Part shown: positions 47,545 through 59,329 of the stretch, one piece after another | How positions within the stretch are numbered: the first letter of the stretch is position 1 | Layout: every line of letters begins with the position of its first letter | Assembly: GCA_031213475.1 (NCBI GenBank) | Contig: JARUPZ010000021.1 | Location: forward strand, 7,261,420 to 7,325,419 | Source: Nereocystis luetkeana | Lineage: Eukaryota > Sar > Phaeophyceae > Laminariales > Laminariaceae | Direction of reading: 5' to 3' | DNA: 64,000 bases | Notes under the pieces: generated by a model | Databases searched by the model: none | Seen by the model: only the letters and a program-made list of their open reading frames with translations | Told to the model about the DNA's origin: nothing | Program-made: the position numbers and the translations under genes

Positions 47545-48060
47545 GTGTGTTCTTGACATTTGCCGGTTATTTGTATCCGCCCACATCCAGCACCACTCAG
47601 CAGTGCCCGTACCGCTCCATACATTCCAGCTCGGACGTAAAAATATGAAAGCCTTCCAGTCACAAAACTACGACAGAGGTACTACTTTTGAGATGAACCG
47701 AGAAGACAATGCGTGACCAAGAGAATCGTCACACTAGATACGACATGCTCGACAATCACATTCACATTCCTTGAAAAACGAAAAATAGATCGGAACAAAA
47801 ATAACCAAGACTCGTACCACCACATACACCAAGCACGTTCTCGTTGACGACTCCGGTTTCCCTCTAGTGTTACATGCCGGTGTACACAACAGTGGTAGGG
47901 AAACCCCGGTTGACGCAAGCAGGATGTAAAACACACGTTTGTATGTCAGTATCCAGGACAACGAACATGGCACCACAAGCTGCTGCCACTGCCCGGAAGA
48001 TGGTTTTGTCCTGCTTCGAGTTGCCTGTTATTTCCCTTCCTTCCTAATCGTACTCTGTCC
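47545..48060. mobile_element. LINE 3'-UTR fragments
   Basis: 47545-47765 is minus-strand (TTGTGTGTTCTTGACATTTG as 3' end, core AGATACGACATGCTCGACA). 47965-48060 is plus-strand (GCACCACAAGCTGCTGCCAC, TGTTATTTCCCTTCC). Both are truncated. Confidence 0.4.
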
Positions 48061-48304
48061 GAGGAAATGCGTTGTATTTGTTGTTGGTTAATAATGTTCG
48101 ATCCGTCACATATCTCGAGGAGGGCACAGCGCTTGCATGTTTATAGGTTTTGTTTTGTTCCCGGTTCTTTCAACGCCCGTTGTAACTCGTGTGCCACGCC
48201 TGTCGCGTTCACGACCACAAACACGGCGTTGAATATTTGATCCATCATTACGATGTTTTATACTGGTGTAACGTCTGTGTAATTTGATTTGTGACCTCAC
48301 GCCC

Positions 48305-48600
48305 CGGTGGGCAAGTGATACCCTCAAATCCCGCCAAGGGTTGTGCTAGAGGTCGAATCCCACGTGGGTACGCACAATATTCTACTGAAATAAAAAAACG
48401 AAGCGTTCTACGATAGAGGTTCACCTTGAATTTTCCTAGGCCCATCACTTTAGGAGCTCCATTATTGCTCACTCGAAAGATGATTTCATCAAAACTCAAA
48501 ATGCACCACGATGAATAATCCCGTGGCCCAAGTATACAAAAACGTCATTTTCCGAAACAAGATTGACATTCCAAAGTGTTTTGGTTCAGGAGCAATGTCA
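48305..48600 (+). mobile_element. SINE copy, second type, with tRNA-like head
   Basis: The head runs from CGCCCCGGTGGGCAAGTGAT (A-box region, about 48300) to AGAGGTCGAATCCCACGTGG (B-box region, about 48346). It aligns with the first SINE's head at 5900-5832. The body shares CGTTCTACGATAGAGGTTCA and GAATAATCCCGTGGCCCAAG with 7130-7345 and 35110-35330. Confidence 0.5.
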
Positions 48601-48649
48601 TTCAGCAAAAAAATGGCAGAAATGTGCTGCCTCTTTTTTAGAACGCGTC

Positions 48650-48840
48650 AGACACGAGCAAAAAGGTACTATTAATAACAGATAAGAGCAGAGCATGAAC
48701 AGACGCAATTGGATGCGAGTCGACCGGGGCAGAAATATTTGGAGTGTTCTCGAGAAAGGTATGCAAGGCAGGAACCATATATATTGGGGAAATGGGAGGA
48801 GAGTCAGCTTTGAAACCCCGGCAAACACCGGATCTAGTTA
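48650..48840 (+). mobile_element. Divergent SINE body fragment, first type
   Basis: CAATTGGATGCGAGTCGACC followed by a GAGAAAGG-like stretch, then AAGGCAGGAACC and a GATCTAG-like end, aligns loosely with the body at 18340-18460. From 48850 to 49230 nothing is recognised. Confidence 0.35.
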
Positions 48841-49239
48841 ACGACTACCTGGTAGTACAGAAGAGGAGAGGAAAAAAAGAAGAGAAGGGGCAAATATAAA
48901 CATGGGAGGGAGAAGAAAATAACCGAAAAGAGTTGTATCTCTTAGGACAAAGCAATCGACATGGACGCCGGGTGTGCTGGAAAGCTGGTGCTGGTTCTCG
49001 ACGGGTATCGGATTCGGTTTAATGTGAGGGCCCCGTATGTATGAATGTACGTATGTGAAAAATGATCGTTTAATCATGAAATAAATGCCAAAGATGCAAA
49101 CAAACGTGAAAAATTCGTACCACTACCTACTAACGTGTCAGATGACCAGGACGGGAAACACTCACGTTTTTCAGGTGAGCTGTTTGTTGCGCTGGTCTAC
49201 AAGTTACTCCAGCACAGTATTGAGGGCGTGTGTTTGTGT

Positions 49240-49960
49240 TTCCACTTTAAACCATTAGGGACGTCGACATATTGGTATAACCTTTTTCCCGTGCCGATTC
49301 TTCAATCCTTGAAGGATACGAGCTCTTTTTTCCCGATTTTGTTTTTATCACGTGTACGTCCCAGCTCAATGTGTACCAGTACGACATTTTACTCTCGGCG
49401 ATCTTCTGGACACGCCGTGGTCACAAATATCGTCCGGTGTAGTGCCTTCCTCCCCCCTGGAACGTGCCTTCGATTATTATCAGGCGTGGGGTTCAGCATT
49501 GTCACTGCTCGTCGATATTCGTCGATTACGGCTAACTCACGCTCTCGCACTTTCCGCCAAAGTTTTTTTCTGGAAGCTCAAGTCTTAATATCATCACCAC
49601 GCACTCGAGTCTCGACCCCACAAAATTGGCATTTATTTAGAATGCCCGCGGATCACCTACCAAGCCACCAAGGACCCCGCTCTGTGGTCATCAAATCATT
49701 ACACACAATACCGTACAGTTGATTGATACCCTACGTTGGTAAACAGACACCGGAATGGGCAATACAATTATTATACCATGCCTTCGAACAGGATACGACG
49801 GACACCACATTCACACTACTTTGAAAGAGCGATAAATCAAAAGAAAAAAAGGAACAAAGGCCACATAGGGCAACACCGGGTGTTAAATCTGGGCATTATG
49901 AGGAGAAAATGAGACGTGGCAGATGTATGGTGTAGTAACGTGTCCTGCAAATTATCCGGC
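49240..49960 (-). mobile_element. Broken LINE 3'-UTR copy
   Basis: 49255-49320 matches the complement of the LINE 3' end (GTGCCGATTCTTCAATCCTT). 49685-49820 carries the core in the same orientation (GATACGACGGACACCACATTC). The 360 nt between them is unrelated and may be an insertion. From 49960 to 51320 I recognise no gene; 50300-50330 has short palindromes of GCTAGC/CAGCTAG type and 50400-50510 is GCC/CTG-rich. Confidence 0.35.
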
Positions 49961-51324
49961 ACATATACGAATGTTACACGTACGTAACTGATAACGTTAC
50001 TCTGGTGCACATACATGTGAATATTAGAGTGTTTGCGGCAGAGGTAAAAAAAGCAACAACTATAATTGCGCTATAAGAAGTGATTTTCCTTCCCTTCCCG
50101 ATTTCGGTGTGTTTTGCGAGTGAGGTCAACCAAATCCTGCAGGCGACGCCTCCGAAAATAAGAAGGGAAGGGGGGAGGTGAGGCAAACGCGGCAAACAAA
50201 AAAAAACCGATAAACAAAAAAACAGCTTGGGAGTAGCAACGGCAGCCCAGCAACGTTTCACTCTGCCGCGGTGCCACCACTGCCATCCCACGACTGCAGC
50301 ACAGCAAGCGGCAGCTAGCAAGCGCTAGCCGCAGCTAGGAGCAGCTTGTGCAAACAAAATAATCAGCGTCAGCACTAGCCCCAGCCAGCTTCCCTTTTTG
50401 GATTGCCTGCTGCTGCTGCGCTCAGCCTACCCACGCCACAGCGCCGGCGGGCTCCGCTCCGCCGCCACTGTCGCGGCCGCTGCTGCTGCCGCTGCTGCAG
50501 TGTGGTGGAGTCGAAATGATACACGCGCTGTCGCGCTCTCTGCGAGCACGAGTACGATTGTGATGGCGAGTCCTATTTTGGAACGAAGCATGCTCCACGT
50601 CTACACCAAGTAGGCGAAAGTGTGTACCCTACGTACCAGCGGCGGCAGCCCGCAGGCACAATCCAACGCCGCTCGTGCGCGGTATAATCAAGCTACACCT
50701 CTCGAACCTCTGTGCTCCCAGGGGTTGTGGTCATGGGTACAGCAAGCGGCATGGAAGATGCTCGGTGTTTTGATCTTTCGATATTTGAAATGATGCGTTC
50801 TGCTTCGGGATAATGCTCGGTGCGTTTAGGCTAATGAAACAGAGAGCTAACAGTTACCGCAACTTTTGATGAAATCCTGACTTCGCTGAAGTACGTTTTC
50901 GCGTTTTTTTTTAGAATTTTACCTCAAAAGGTTACCTCGGGAGACTTTTTGGAGAAGTAAAAGTATAATAAACCGAGATCGCTAACACTCCAATACTTCA
51001 AACATCTGCACCACTAACGTTTTCAATACCCCGACATTATTCATTTTTACGAAGTTGTTTTCAGTTTCACTCATCCCCAACAGTGTTTTTCGTGGTCGCA
51101 GAACAGGCAACAAAAATCAATCGGGTGGAGGAGACGGGTTGCATATATATGTATCCGGACAAAATAAACCACAAATCGGGATGATATACATCATTGCTGA
51201 AACACATCACATGCCTCAAGTATGAAAAGAGTAAGTAATAATAAACTCGAAGCAAAAAGATAACATATGAGAAAATGAGATGAAGTCGGAGGAAAAAAAC
51301 AAGTACCAGGTGTCATATACGTTT

Positions 51325-51910
51325 CAACTACCGGTGTGTGTTCTTCACGTTAGGAAGTTTTTATCTATTTGTCGACATCTACCGCAACCGGTATGCGGAT
51401 TGCTAAGTCCCAGAAAGATATGTAAACGAAATGTGGTAACGAAAACGGGAAACAGAGCTTTAGTAATCCATTGACATGCAGTAAGCAGAGTGATCATTGC
51501 ACTGCAACGCCATTATACTGAATACGCCAGGAACAACATATACATTTTATGAATGGATGAGAGACAACGGGAGACACAACCAGGAAAAATAATGAACATG
51601 GACCCTATAGAACGAATCGAAATCTGAGAAAAAAGAAACTTAAAGGTAATCACTGTCGAGCCTCCCCGCGGGGGATGTGGCGGACACTTGAAACTATGGA
51701 GCTAGAGAAACAGCACCACCACACATAAACAGGGTAGGACTACATGGGAACCCAGGGGAGCATGCAAGCCAGAGCACGAAGCACCCTCTACTGCTGTCTA
51801 GGGAGCCGCAGCAAATTGTGGCTCAAATTGCATAGCCAGGTTCTCCCGACTAGTCGGTCTGGTAACTCGCTACCCTGTCTTTCCTCTCCGTCCTGGTTTC
51901 AAAGCAGGCT
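51325..51910 (-). mobile_element. 5'-truncated LINE copy, minus strand
   Basis: On the minus strand: DRVASYQTD and a stop (51890-51860), GAGAACCTGGCTATGC, the mid-UTR TGTCCGCCACATCCCCCGCG (51683-51664), and a 3' end with GAAGAACACACACC at 51350-51337. The order matches the copy at 18556-19190. Confidence 0.55.
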
Positions 51911-52009
51911 CGTCATCCACTCACGTCGCAAGGACAACAAGAAATATGTACGAAATAATAATGGACGATATCACGGAGGGTCGGGCGCGAAATAAAAAAA
52001 AAATAAAAA

Positions 52010-53090
52010 AAGACTACGTTCGAGCAAACTGCAGGAATGGCGTCGCGAGCGGCATAGAATGTTCTACTATATATACTAGATTCAGAGGTCAGCCTGCCGA
52101 CTCGCTCCCTCTCTGCCGTCTCTTTCCTACTTTCGTCCGACGCGGTTTCCCTTCTACTCCTCCTGTTGTCCCCCCTCCCTTCGTCGGGTTTTTCCCACGC
52201 CTCTTGTTGCCCCTTCTCCTAGCATTCCCTTAAGCACCCACGGTGGATGCGCGAGACTGCCTATTGGGCTGTCCCTCCTCCTGTCACCTCACCATGAATT
52301 GTTCTGCTGCTTCAAGAATCCCTCCGTACCACTTCCCCGCCTTTTGTTGCCGCTGCGGGATCACAGCGCGGTCTTGAATCCAAAAACCAAAAAGGCAGAG
52401 TACTATGCATATTGACCCTTCGGTGACATGCATCTCCCCAAGGTTTTCGACTGTGCTTCTATGCCAAGTCTGTAACCGTCCGCCAGGTCTCGGGTTCTCC
52501 CTGCGAACTATCGTCCCGAATATTAACCGACAGAGTGTTCACTCCTTGGTTCGCCGTGCCACGGCCCCCGCAAAAAAAGACCAACATTTGCGGATTGTCG
52601 TTTCGATGCTCCGCCAACGTGTCATTTTGAGGGCCTTCACGTACGAGAGGGTGGCGCGGTCAGTACAAAGTAGGTGCTGGAAGCCAATGACTCGCAAGAA
52701 GACTGATGAGCCGTTAGAAGCTTGGCCACGTGTTCCGCTCTGGGGGTCCACGTCACATACCCCCCCTGTAAAGGAGGGTGTCATTCCCGTCGGCCTTCAG
52801 CATTCGAACTTTCAGACTATGCGGGAAATCGTTCTATTGTACAACCTCGGGCCCAACCGCTGTGTAAGGCATACCCGCATGGCATGGATTCGTCGGTCGA
52901 TTCCGAGAGAGGTCAACGTTTTTGTGGATAATGCCGCTGTATAGGAATTGGGCCGTCTGTTCCTCCCTCTGGCATGGATGGTTCGATCACGAGCGGTGAG
53001 GCAAAGGTTGTCTGGTCTGATATTCGGCAAAGCATTGTCTCGCAAGGCAGCAACAAAGGACGCGTTGAGCAGTAACGGCGATAGCACACA
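52010..53090 (-). pseudogene. LINE reverse transcriptase C-terminal remnant
   Basis: Minus-strand pieces: IRPDNLCLTARDRTIHARGR, SLGIDRRIHAMRV with RLGPRLYNRTIS, FLRVIGFQHLLCTDRATLSY, VKALKMTRWRSIETTIRKC and WSFFAGAVARRTKE. They match, in order, the better-kept remnant at 58250-59320. This is the C-terminal region after the palm of a LINE ORF2, which I recall as widespread in stramenopile genomes. The frame is broken several times. Lower down (52130-52010) ETAERERVGRL resembles the ORF end. Confidence 0.6.
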
Positions 53091-53214
53091 TGCCTCTGCG
53101 TGACATCAAACCATTCCGAGTGCTCGCCGTCATCCGTACGCCCGCAAGCCCTCACGTCTTGAAGAAATTGCGGATAGTTGTAAGCTTACCGCGGTGTACC
53201 CCAGAGTTTGTGAT

Positions 53215-55240
53215 ACCCTCGTCCAGCATCCGTACGTACGGTTGAATTGTCTACAATGTTGATGTAAGTCGCGTTCAGAACCCACTCTGGCTGCTGCTGC
53301 AGAAGCGTTCTTCGGTCGATCATGATCTGTTTTGTTTTCATCTCATTCAAATTTTTGCATTTTGTTTCAGCGATTCCCGGGTACGGTACGTACCGTAGTA
53401 GTACAGAAAGCCCACACGACCACGGAGCTGTAGGCGTCCGGTTCTTGAAGCCTCATATTAGTTTGGCCAGATATTTATACCGGTCATCTATATACGGGTC
53501 AATGATATCACACGATGTGTGAGTCGCCTGCCCGGTTCATCGTTTTGGAGACGTGGGTGTGGCTAGCCCGAAATGTAATTTGCACTGAACCAAGGTCGAA
53601 ACTACGGTCGGCGAGAGGAGAGTGACAAAATAAACCCTACGAAAAAACACCATGCATTAACCCTTTTAAAACTCCAGTCCTGGTTTGGGGAAAACCACTC
53701 GAAGTCCATGTATGTTGTCCCTGATTGCCCCCAAAAGACGACTGCAGTCCTAAAAGACGACTGCAGTCCTAAAAGGGTTAGAGTGCATTGAAAATAGGGA
53801 ACTGAAAAGGCCGTAGATCACAAACCAACACCTGAAAAATGAAGGAATATCCACCGGAGGAATCAGTATTACCTTCACCAAGAGAGATGTTGTGGAGAGA
53901 GAAGCGCATGCCACGGAGGAAGGAACAGTGGGATCGCGCGCGCCTTCGTACAGTGAAGGAAACCAACTACCTTCCTTTAGACGCTGTCGAGTATTGCTTC
54001 CGTTGCAAGCCCCTCAGGGTGAACCAGACGACACGCAACGGCTGATTCGTTGTGTCTATCCGCTGTCAAAGAATTCGTGTGTGTTTTTCACATTACAATA
54101 ATGTCACCTTGCGTCCGAGCTCATTATTCACGCTATGGACATGCAAGGTCGGAGGTCACCAACCACATTATAGAGAGGTGGTTATGTCCTTCGCACTCGA
54201 ACGCCGACTGCACAAAACTATGTCATGCCATCGTTCTGGGTACGAAGAACACAACGTACATAGGCCAACAACGTTTGCAAATCTGTAGAACTGCTGTACT
54301 TTAACCCACTTGTGTACTAAAGGGTCTAGCGCTATTGATCACACACGAAACGGACGTTTTTCGCTTTCCTCCAGACCCCCCCCTCCACCGAATACGGCAT
54401 TGCAGCAAAAAAAACACACGAAACTCGTGCAGGATTTAAGATCCAAGCTTCTGCGTACCTTTCAATGCGCTCCCACCTAGTCCCTGGTTGTGCCTCTGCC
54501 GATGATGGTGATGTCTGCCCGACTGTGTGTTTCTCGCTTGAGCTCTTTTTCGGAGACAGTCGCAAATATTCTCGTGATTGTGTTCGCGTGCCTTGTACTG
54601 CCACTGGTGGAAGTGTCACGACCGATTTAGGCTGCTGCTGCGCTTCTCAAGATGGAGTGTACTGGTGCGGCTGCGTGCTGACAAAACCTGATATAAGACG
54701 GTTGAAATGGAGCCAACGGTTGAAAAACCAATGTACTATTAATACGTACCTGGTACCTACTGCAGTGCTGCTGTTCTCTGTTCGGTGTTCCACTTCGGTC
54801 GTCAGTCGTCGTCGTCAGTCACTATGTGCTATCGTAGCTAATATACCGAGTATTTCCCCCGCTATGATCAAAAACCCGTCGTCATGGTGTACTACTACTG
54901 CTGTGTGTGTTCTTTTAAGCCATTCGGTCCCTTGTTCATCAGCTATTCATATCCATATTTATTGCGTGTCATTAACGTTCCATAAATAATCATGTTTCGA
55001 GCTACCCTTCATCAGTAGAACATCAATCCCTTCATCTGCGTCTCGTTTTCCTTCACAAGTGCATATCCGCGTATCTCAATGTTTTTGTTTTGTAAGGTAC
55101 GCACAAAACACAACGGACCCGAGGACATTTCCCAGGTATTGCTCAAAAGATAACATTGTGTAAATACTATTCGTAGTATTGAACAGGATTGACACCCGTC
55201 CCCGGAACATCTGCGTGTGTTTGTCTTCACACTCAAACGT
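53215..55240. repeat. Duplicated non-coding block R, copy 2
   Basis: Counterpart of 8930-11815, same orientation, shorter. Landmarks are listed there. It contains the MITE at 53661-53777. No gene is supported within it. Confidence 0.6.
53661..53777. mobile_element. PiggyBac-type MITE with TTAA target site
   Basis: 117 nt. The ends CCCTTTTAAAACTCCAGTCC and (complement) CCCTTTTAGGACTGCAGTCC are inverted repeats. TTAA lies at the left flank (53657-53660) and TTAG at the right (53778-53781). TTAA duplication plus CCC termini are features of piggyBac elements. An internal ACGACTGCAGTCCTAAAAG unit is tandemly repeated. Confidence 0.6.
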
Positions 55241-55285
55241 CTCTTCTACCCTGCTTCATCAGTGCACCCAGTGTCCGTCCTGATT

Positions 55286-55373
55286 CCTTTGGAACCGCAG
55301 TCCCGTTTTGGGGACAAACTACTTGAAGTTTGAATGGTTCGTCCCCACATATGGGACTGCGCTTCTAAGAGGG
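55286..55373. mobile_element. PiggyBac-type MITE remnant
   Basis: The right end is GACTGCGCTTCTAAGAGGG followed by TTAA (55374-55377). The interior shares CAGTCCCGTTTTGGGGA and CACTTGAAGTT-like sequence with 53661-53777. The left terminus is eroded (CCTTTGGAACCGCAGTCCCG). Confidence 0.45.
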
Positions 55374-55469
55374 TTAAGAGACAACAGTTAAGTGGTTAGA
55401 GACTGCTGTGAGACAGAGGGAAACCAGAAACAATAGAATTATAGCAAAGTTTTGGGTCGAACAATGTGA

Positions 55470-55870
55470 AACGCCAGCACCATAATAAACCGTCCTTTTT
55501 ACCCGTCGACACCCAGCACAACCAGTGTCCGTGCCGATGCTTATCATTATACAAGGTATGTGGTCACGAGAATACGCCTCCGAGATAGCCCATTGATAAC
55601 TAGTACCAGGTACTGCGGTATACAGAGCGGACAATGCAATGTCATGTCATCATACCTGGTACAAGATACGACAGGCACCGCATACGCATTCTATGCAAAA
55701 AGAGATAACGAACGAGACAAACACACAAACAAATCAGCAAAAACGAAAAATAGAAAGCGAGGAAACAAATCGAGATAGCAAAAGGAAAATCAAATGAAGA
55801 AGCTGTCGTGGGTTCGCTCATAGGATGCCGCAGACAGTTGAAAACAACCAGCGAAGGAAATAACACCACT
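55470..55870 (-). mobile_element. 5'-truncated LINE copy, minus strand
   Basis: On the minus strand: mid-UTR fragment (CAACTGTCTGCGGCATCC near 55840-55823), AT-rich stretch, core ATGCGGTGCCTGTCGTATC (55685-55667), CGGCACGGACACTGGTTGTG (55535-55516) and an end near 55490. From 55870 to 57240 no gene is recognised; 56010-56450 is locally GC-rich with short frames only. Confidence 0.5.
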
Positions 55871-57118
55871 ATAAATACTCTCCGTTCCCCTCGCTGCCTC
55901 GGCAAGGAATGCTGCGAGGCATGCCCTGTCAGGCTTATAGCGAGTGGGGTAGGTCTTTCTGGCGGGTATAAGGCTGGACTCACCCTCAAGGAGTGATACC
56001 TTTATGCTGCTGCCTGTGGCCGCGAGGCTCAGGCGGCAGTAGAGTTGGGTCGTACGTGGTGCGTCAGGCACGGAGACCTACGATTCGCGCGTCATTTTTA
56101 GGCAGCTGCGGCAGAGCAGCAATGCTCAATCGGGGTGTCTGTACGCGGAGGCAGGCGCCACCACAGGCCACACTACGGCACAACAGTCTATTGCGCCGGT
56201 AGGAGGCTGGATTCGACGACGAGGGAGGAGGGAGACTGAGCGTCGACGTGCGGGGAAGAGACGGATTGACCTCCCCCTGCGCGAGATTTTTTATTTTTCA
56301 GATCAGCACCGCAAGTGCGAGGAGCATTTTGTTTTTCAGGATGACGGAGAAAGGAAATCGACTGGAAGGGAATGGCAACGAGTGCACGCGCAAAGGAGCG
56401 GGTGGATTGGGCCAAGGCGATGAGGCGGCCATGAAGAGCGGCAGGAAGACGGTGCACGGAGACCCATGATCTGCGAGTACACCATCATCACGAGAGAAGC
56501 GGTCATAGTTTGTTTTTTCCTGATATTGTTTTTCACGAGGCAGAATAGTATCTACCGGTACTTGTTACTAACGTCGTCACTGGTCTTTGTAGTTTAACGA
56601 GTTGTATACCCTTCATGGGGAATAACCTAAGCAATTATCAGGGACGTGGTATCATAACTGTGCTGCACCTTTTTTGTGTCAGACAATCCAGGAAGAGAGA
56701 GCGATCGTTGATATTCGTGTGGTAGTAGGGTTCGATTGCTCTATTTTTTCACTGCATATCCGCGAGTCTTCACTCTGACAGCACTCCAGAGAGCAGGCAG
56801 GTGTGTTCCTCTTTCGTTTTCACGACTACCGTGCGTTTCGTACGGTGCAGGCAGCACTTCAGACAGCATCCGCTGTAGTCAGCAGCCACGAGTTGGTTAG
56901 TGGTGGGAACGAGAGTACTCTATGTTATAGTTTAGAGGATATACCCGTGGCCATGTTAGTTCAGTTTGCACATTCGTTTTAGCTCGTGTGCGCTTTCTTC
57001 GTCTCGTGTATTTTGAGGCAGCCGAATATTCGTTTTTTTTTCGTTTTTCGGATCTTCCTAGGGCTCCAGCACCTTTTTTTGTGTGACCACGGACTCCTTC
57101 GTCAGAGAGTTAATGTGA

Positions 57119-57119
57119 G

Positions 57120-57150
<31 letters not shown>
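57119..57150. repeat. (AAC)n microsatellite
   Basis: About ten AAC units. Confidence 0.9.
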
Positions 57151-57152
<2 letters not shown>

Positions 57153-57247
57153 TAAAAAATATATAATCATAATGAGACCAACCACGACGGGAAATATTTG
57201 AAGGGCCCTCAGTACTGGAGTATTTGGCGAAAACGAGCGACTTAGGC

Positions 57248-57484
57248 TCATTCTTATCGGAGAGCGTTTTTTCCAAAATTTCCAAAATTGGGAAATAATT
57301 GGAGATATGTATCGATATACGGAGCCGTTCTGTCACTATTCGTGAAATTCTCCAGAAGAAGCGAAAATATCAAGTTCGTTAACATACCAATATTTGAAAA
57401 AAAAACCAGGAAAATATGGAAGATTGAAAAATTGCGCGAACCAAATGTCGAAAATATGGGCAAAAAGCTCTCCGATAAGAATGA
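57248..57484. mobile_element. MITE family F, copy 1
   Basis: Inverted ends TCATTCTTATCGGAGAGCG and (complement) TCATTCTTATCGGAGAGCT. The interior, about 200 nt and AT-rich, shares CGATATACGGAG, ACTATTCGTGAA and GAAAATATGG-type segments with copies at 60537-60777 and 61160-61381. No transposase; no clear target duplication. Confidence 0.6.
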
Positions 57485-57959
57485 CCCTTACTCGGTGGAA
57501 GTGTCCGAAACACGGATACGCTCCCCAGGATCTCAAGATGCCCCCTTTATTAGTATTCCCAGAGCTATTTTCTACAGTTTTGTGTTTCTCTATTGTCGTA
57601 GTTTGACTATTCGTCCATATTTTTAGTTCCCAGTTTTGAGGACATCCTGCTTTTTCGTATCAAAACGTTTGGAAGATCCATTATCTCTGACCCCAGTTCG
57701 GGCGAACTACCTTTTGTTTTTACCCTCGCAGAGGAAAAAGTGTTGGCTGCTCTATACTGAAACTAGGACTCGAAAAACCGGAACAAAATATTCCAGAGAG
57801 GTCTCAGAAAGCTCCGGAGAACAGTTTAAGGAGTCTTACGTTGTTTCCGACTGTCCCGCAAAGAAAAGTGGAACGCGGATACTCGGCCTCAAACCCCAGC
57901 TCCTCGAGCCCCACATTAAAAAACCCATAGAGCAATTGCCTAAAAAGAGTACGAACCAA

Positions 57960-59320
57960 GATAACTAACAGGCAAACCGAACCGAAGCACAAAACATCCT
58001 CCAGATCGCCGCGGCAGTTTGCGGCACGAGTACCATAGCGAGGTTCTCCCTCCTGTCCGGTTCGATACCCTGCTACCATGTCTGCCGTCTCCGCCCTGCG
58101 TTCGTCAACTATGTCCCAACCCCAGAGACGACGAGTCAGACAATACGAAAATTAATAACATGGATAGGCTCGTCATCCACCCACGCCTCACGGTTCATAT
58201 CATAAAGGACAACAAGAAGAAATACGAAGAAATAAGAAAAAGACGGAAGATCAAGCGCTTAAATGTAAAACAGACAAAGGAGGAGCACGTTCGAACGAGC
58301 TGCAGCGGTTGGCAGCACGAGTAGCATGTAGCATATATATGTTTTAATTACCAGTCGGTCTGGTCCCTTGCTACCCTGTCTGCCGTCCACCGTGGTTTTC
58401 CTCGTAATCCCCTTGTTATCTTCTCTCCCCGTATCCCCTTGATCGGGTTCCTTCCACTCCTCCCGTTGCCCCACCCCACCCCATTCCTTCGGGCACTGGT
58501 TCACCGCACCACCCATGGCGGATGCGTGTGTACATCATACTTGTGCCGCCTCACCACGAAGCGCTTGGCTGCTTCAAGAATCCTCCGATACCAAATTCCC
58601 GCCATTTTTGCCGCTGTGATCGACAACGCGGTCTCAACTCCAAACACCAAGAGTGGGTGTTCCGTCGACCCTTCAGTGGTGTGGAACTCCCTAAGGTCTT
58701 CGACTATGAATATTTGCCAAGTCTTACACTGTTCTCCAGGTCTCGCGCTCTCCTCACCAGCTAGCTATCGTCCCGAATATTACCCGACAGGGTATTCGTT
58801 TATTACTTTGCCGTGGCATGGCATGGCCCCCGCAGAAAAGAGCCGCCATGTACGGATGGCGTTTTTCACGATGTCGCAACTTCCTTTCGATGCTCTGGGA
58901 ACGTGTCGTTCTGAACGCCTTCACGTACGAGAGAGTGGCATGGTCAGTATAAAGTCGACGTTGGAAGTCAATGACTCGCAAGGGACTTACTTGGAGGTGA
59001 GCCTTTCGAAGCTCGACAAAGTGTTCCCCTCTGGGGGTCCACGTCACACACACATACAGCAGGCCTTCCATGACCTCGTCCTTCAGCATTCGGGTTTTCA
59101 AGCTAAGGCGGGTGGTCATCCTATCATACAACTCCGGGCCCAACACTTTTAGGCATGCCCACATGAGACGCATCCATCGGTCGATTTCGAGCGAGAACTC
59201 GGCGTTTTCGTGGAGAATGCCGCCTAGCTAGAAACAACTGGGACGTTTGTAGTTCTGGCCTGCTGCCTCGATGACGACCGGTGCGCCGAGGGTTGTCCGG
59301 TCTGGTGTTTGTAGGAGCAT
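57960..59320 (-). pseudogene. LINE reverse transcriptase C-terminal remnant plus ORF end
   Basis: Reading minus from 59310: TPDRTTLGAPVVIEAAGQNY, LGGILHENAEFSLEIDRWM, WACLKVLGPELYD, LSLKTRMLKDEVMEGLLYV, HFVELRKAHLQVSPLRVIDF, RRLYTDHATLSYVKAF, HREKRHPYMAALFCGGHAM and RIPCRVIFGTIASW (to about 58755). The remaining tail is broken. ORF ends resembling ADRVARDQTDW (58380) and TADMVAGYRTGQEGEPRYGT (58080) show that two truncated LINE copies lie in tandem (57960-58130 and 58250-59320). A TAG just before LGGILHE and frameshifts make them dead. The consensus YLGGxI, GLLYGC and FAGAVAR elements place it among ORF2-type LINE proteins. Confidence 0.68.
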
Positions 59321-59329
59321 TGCATATAT

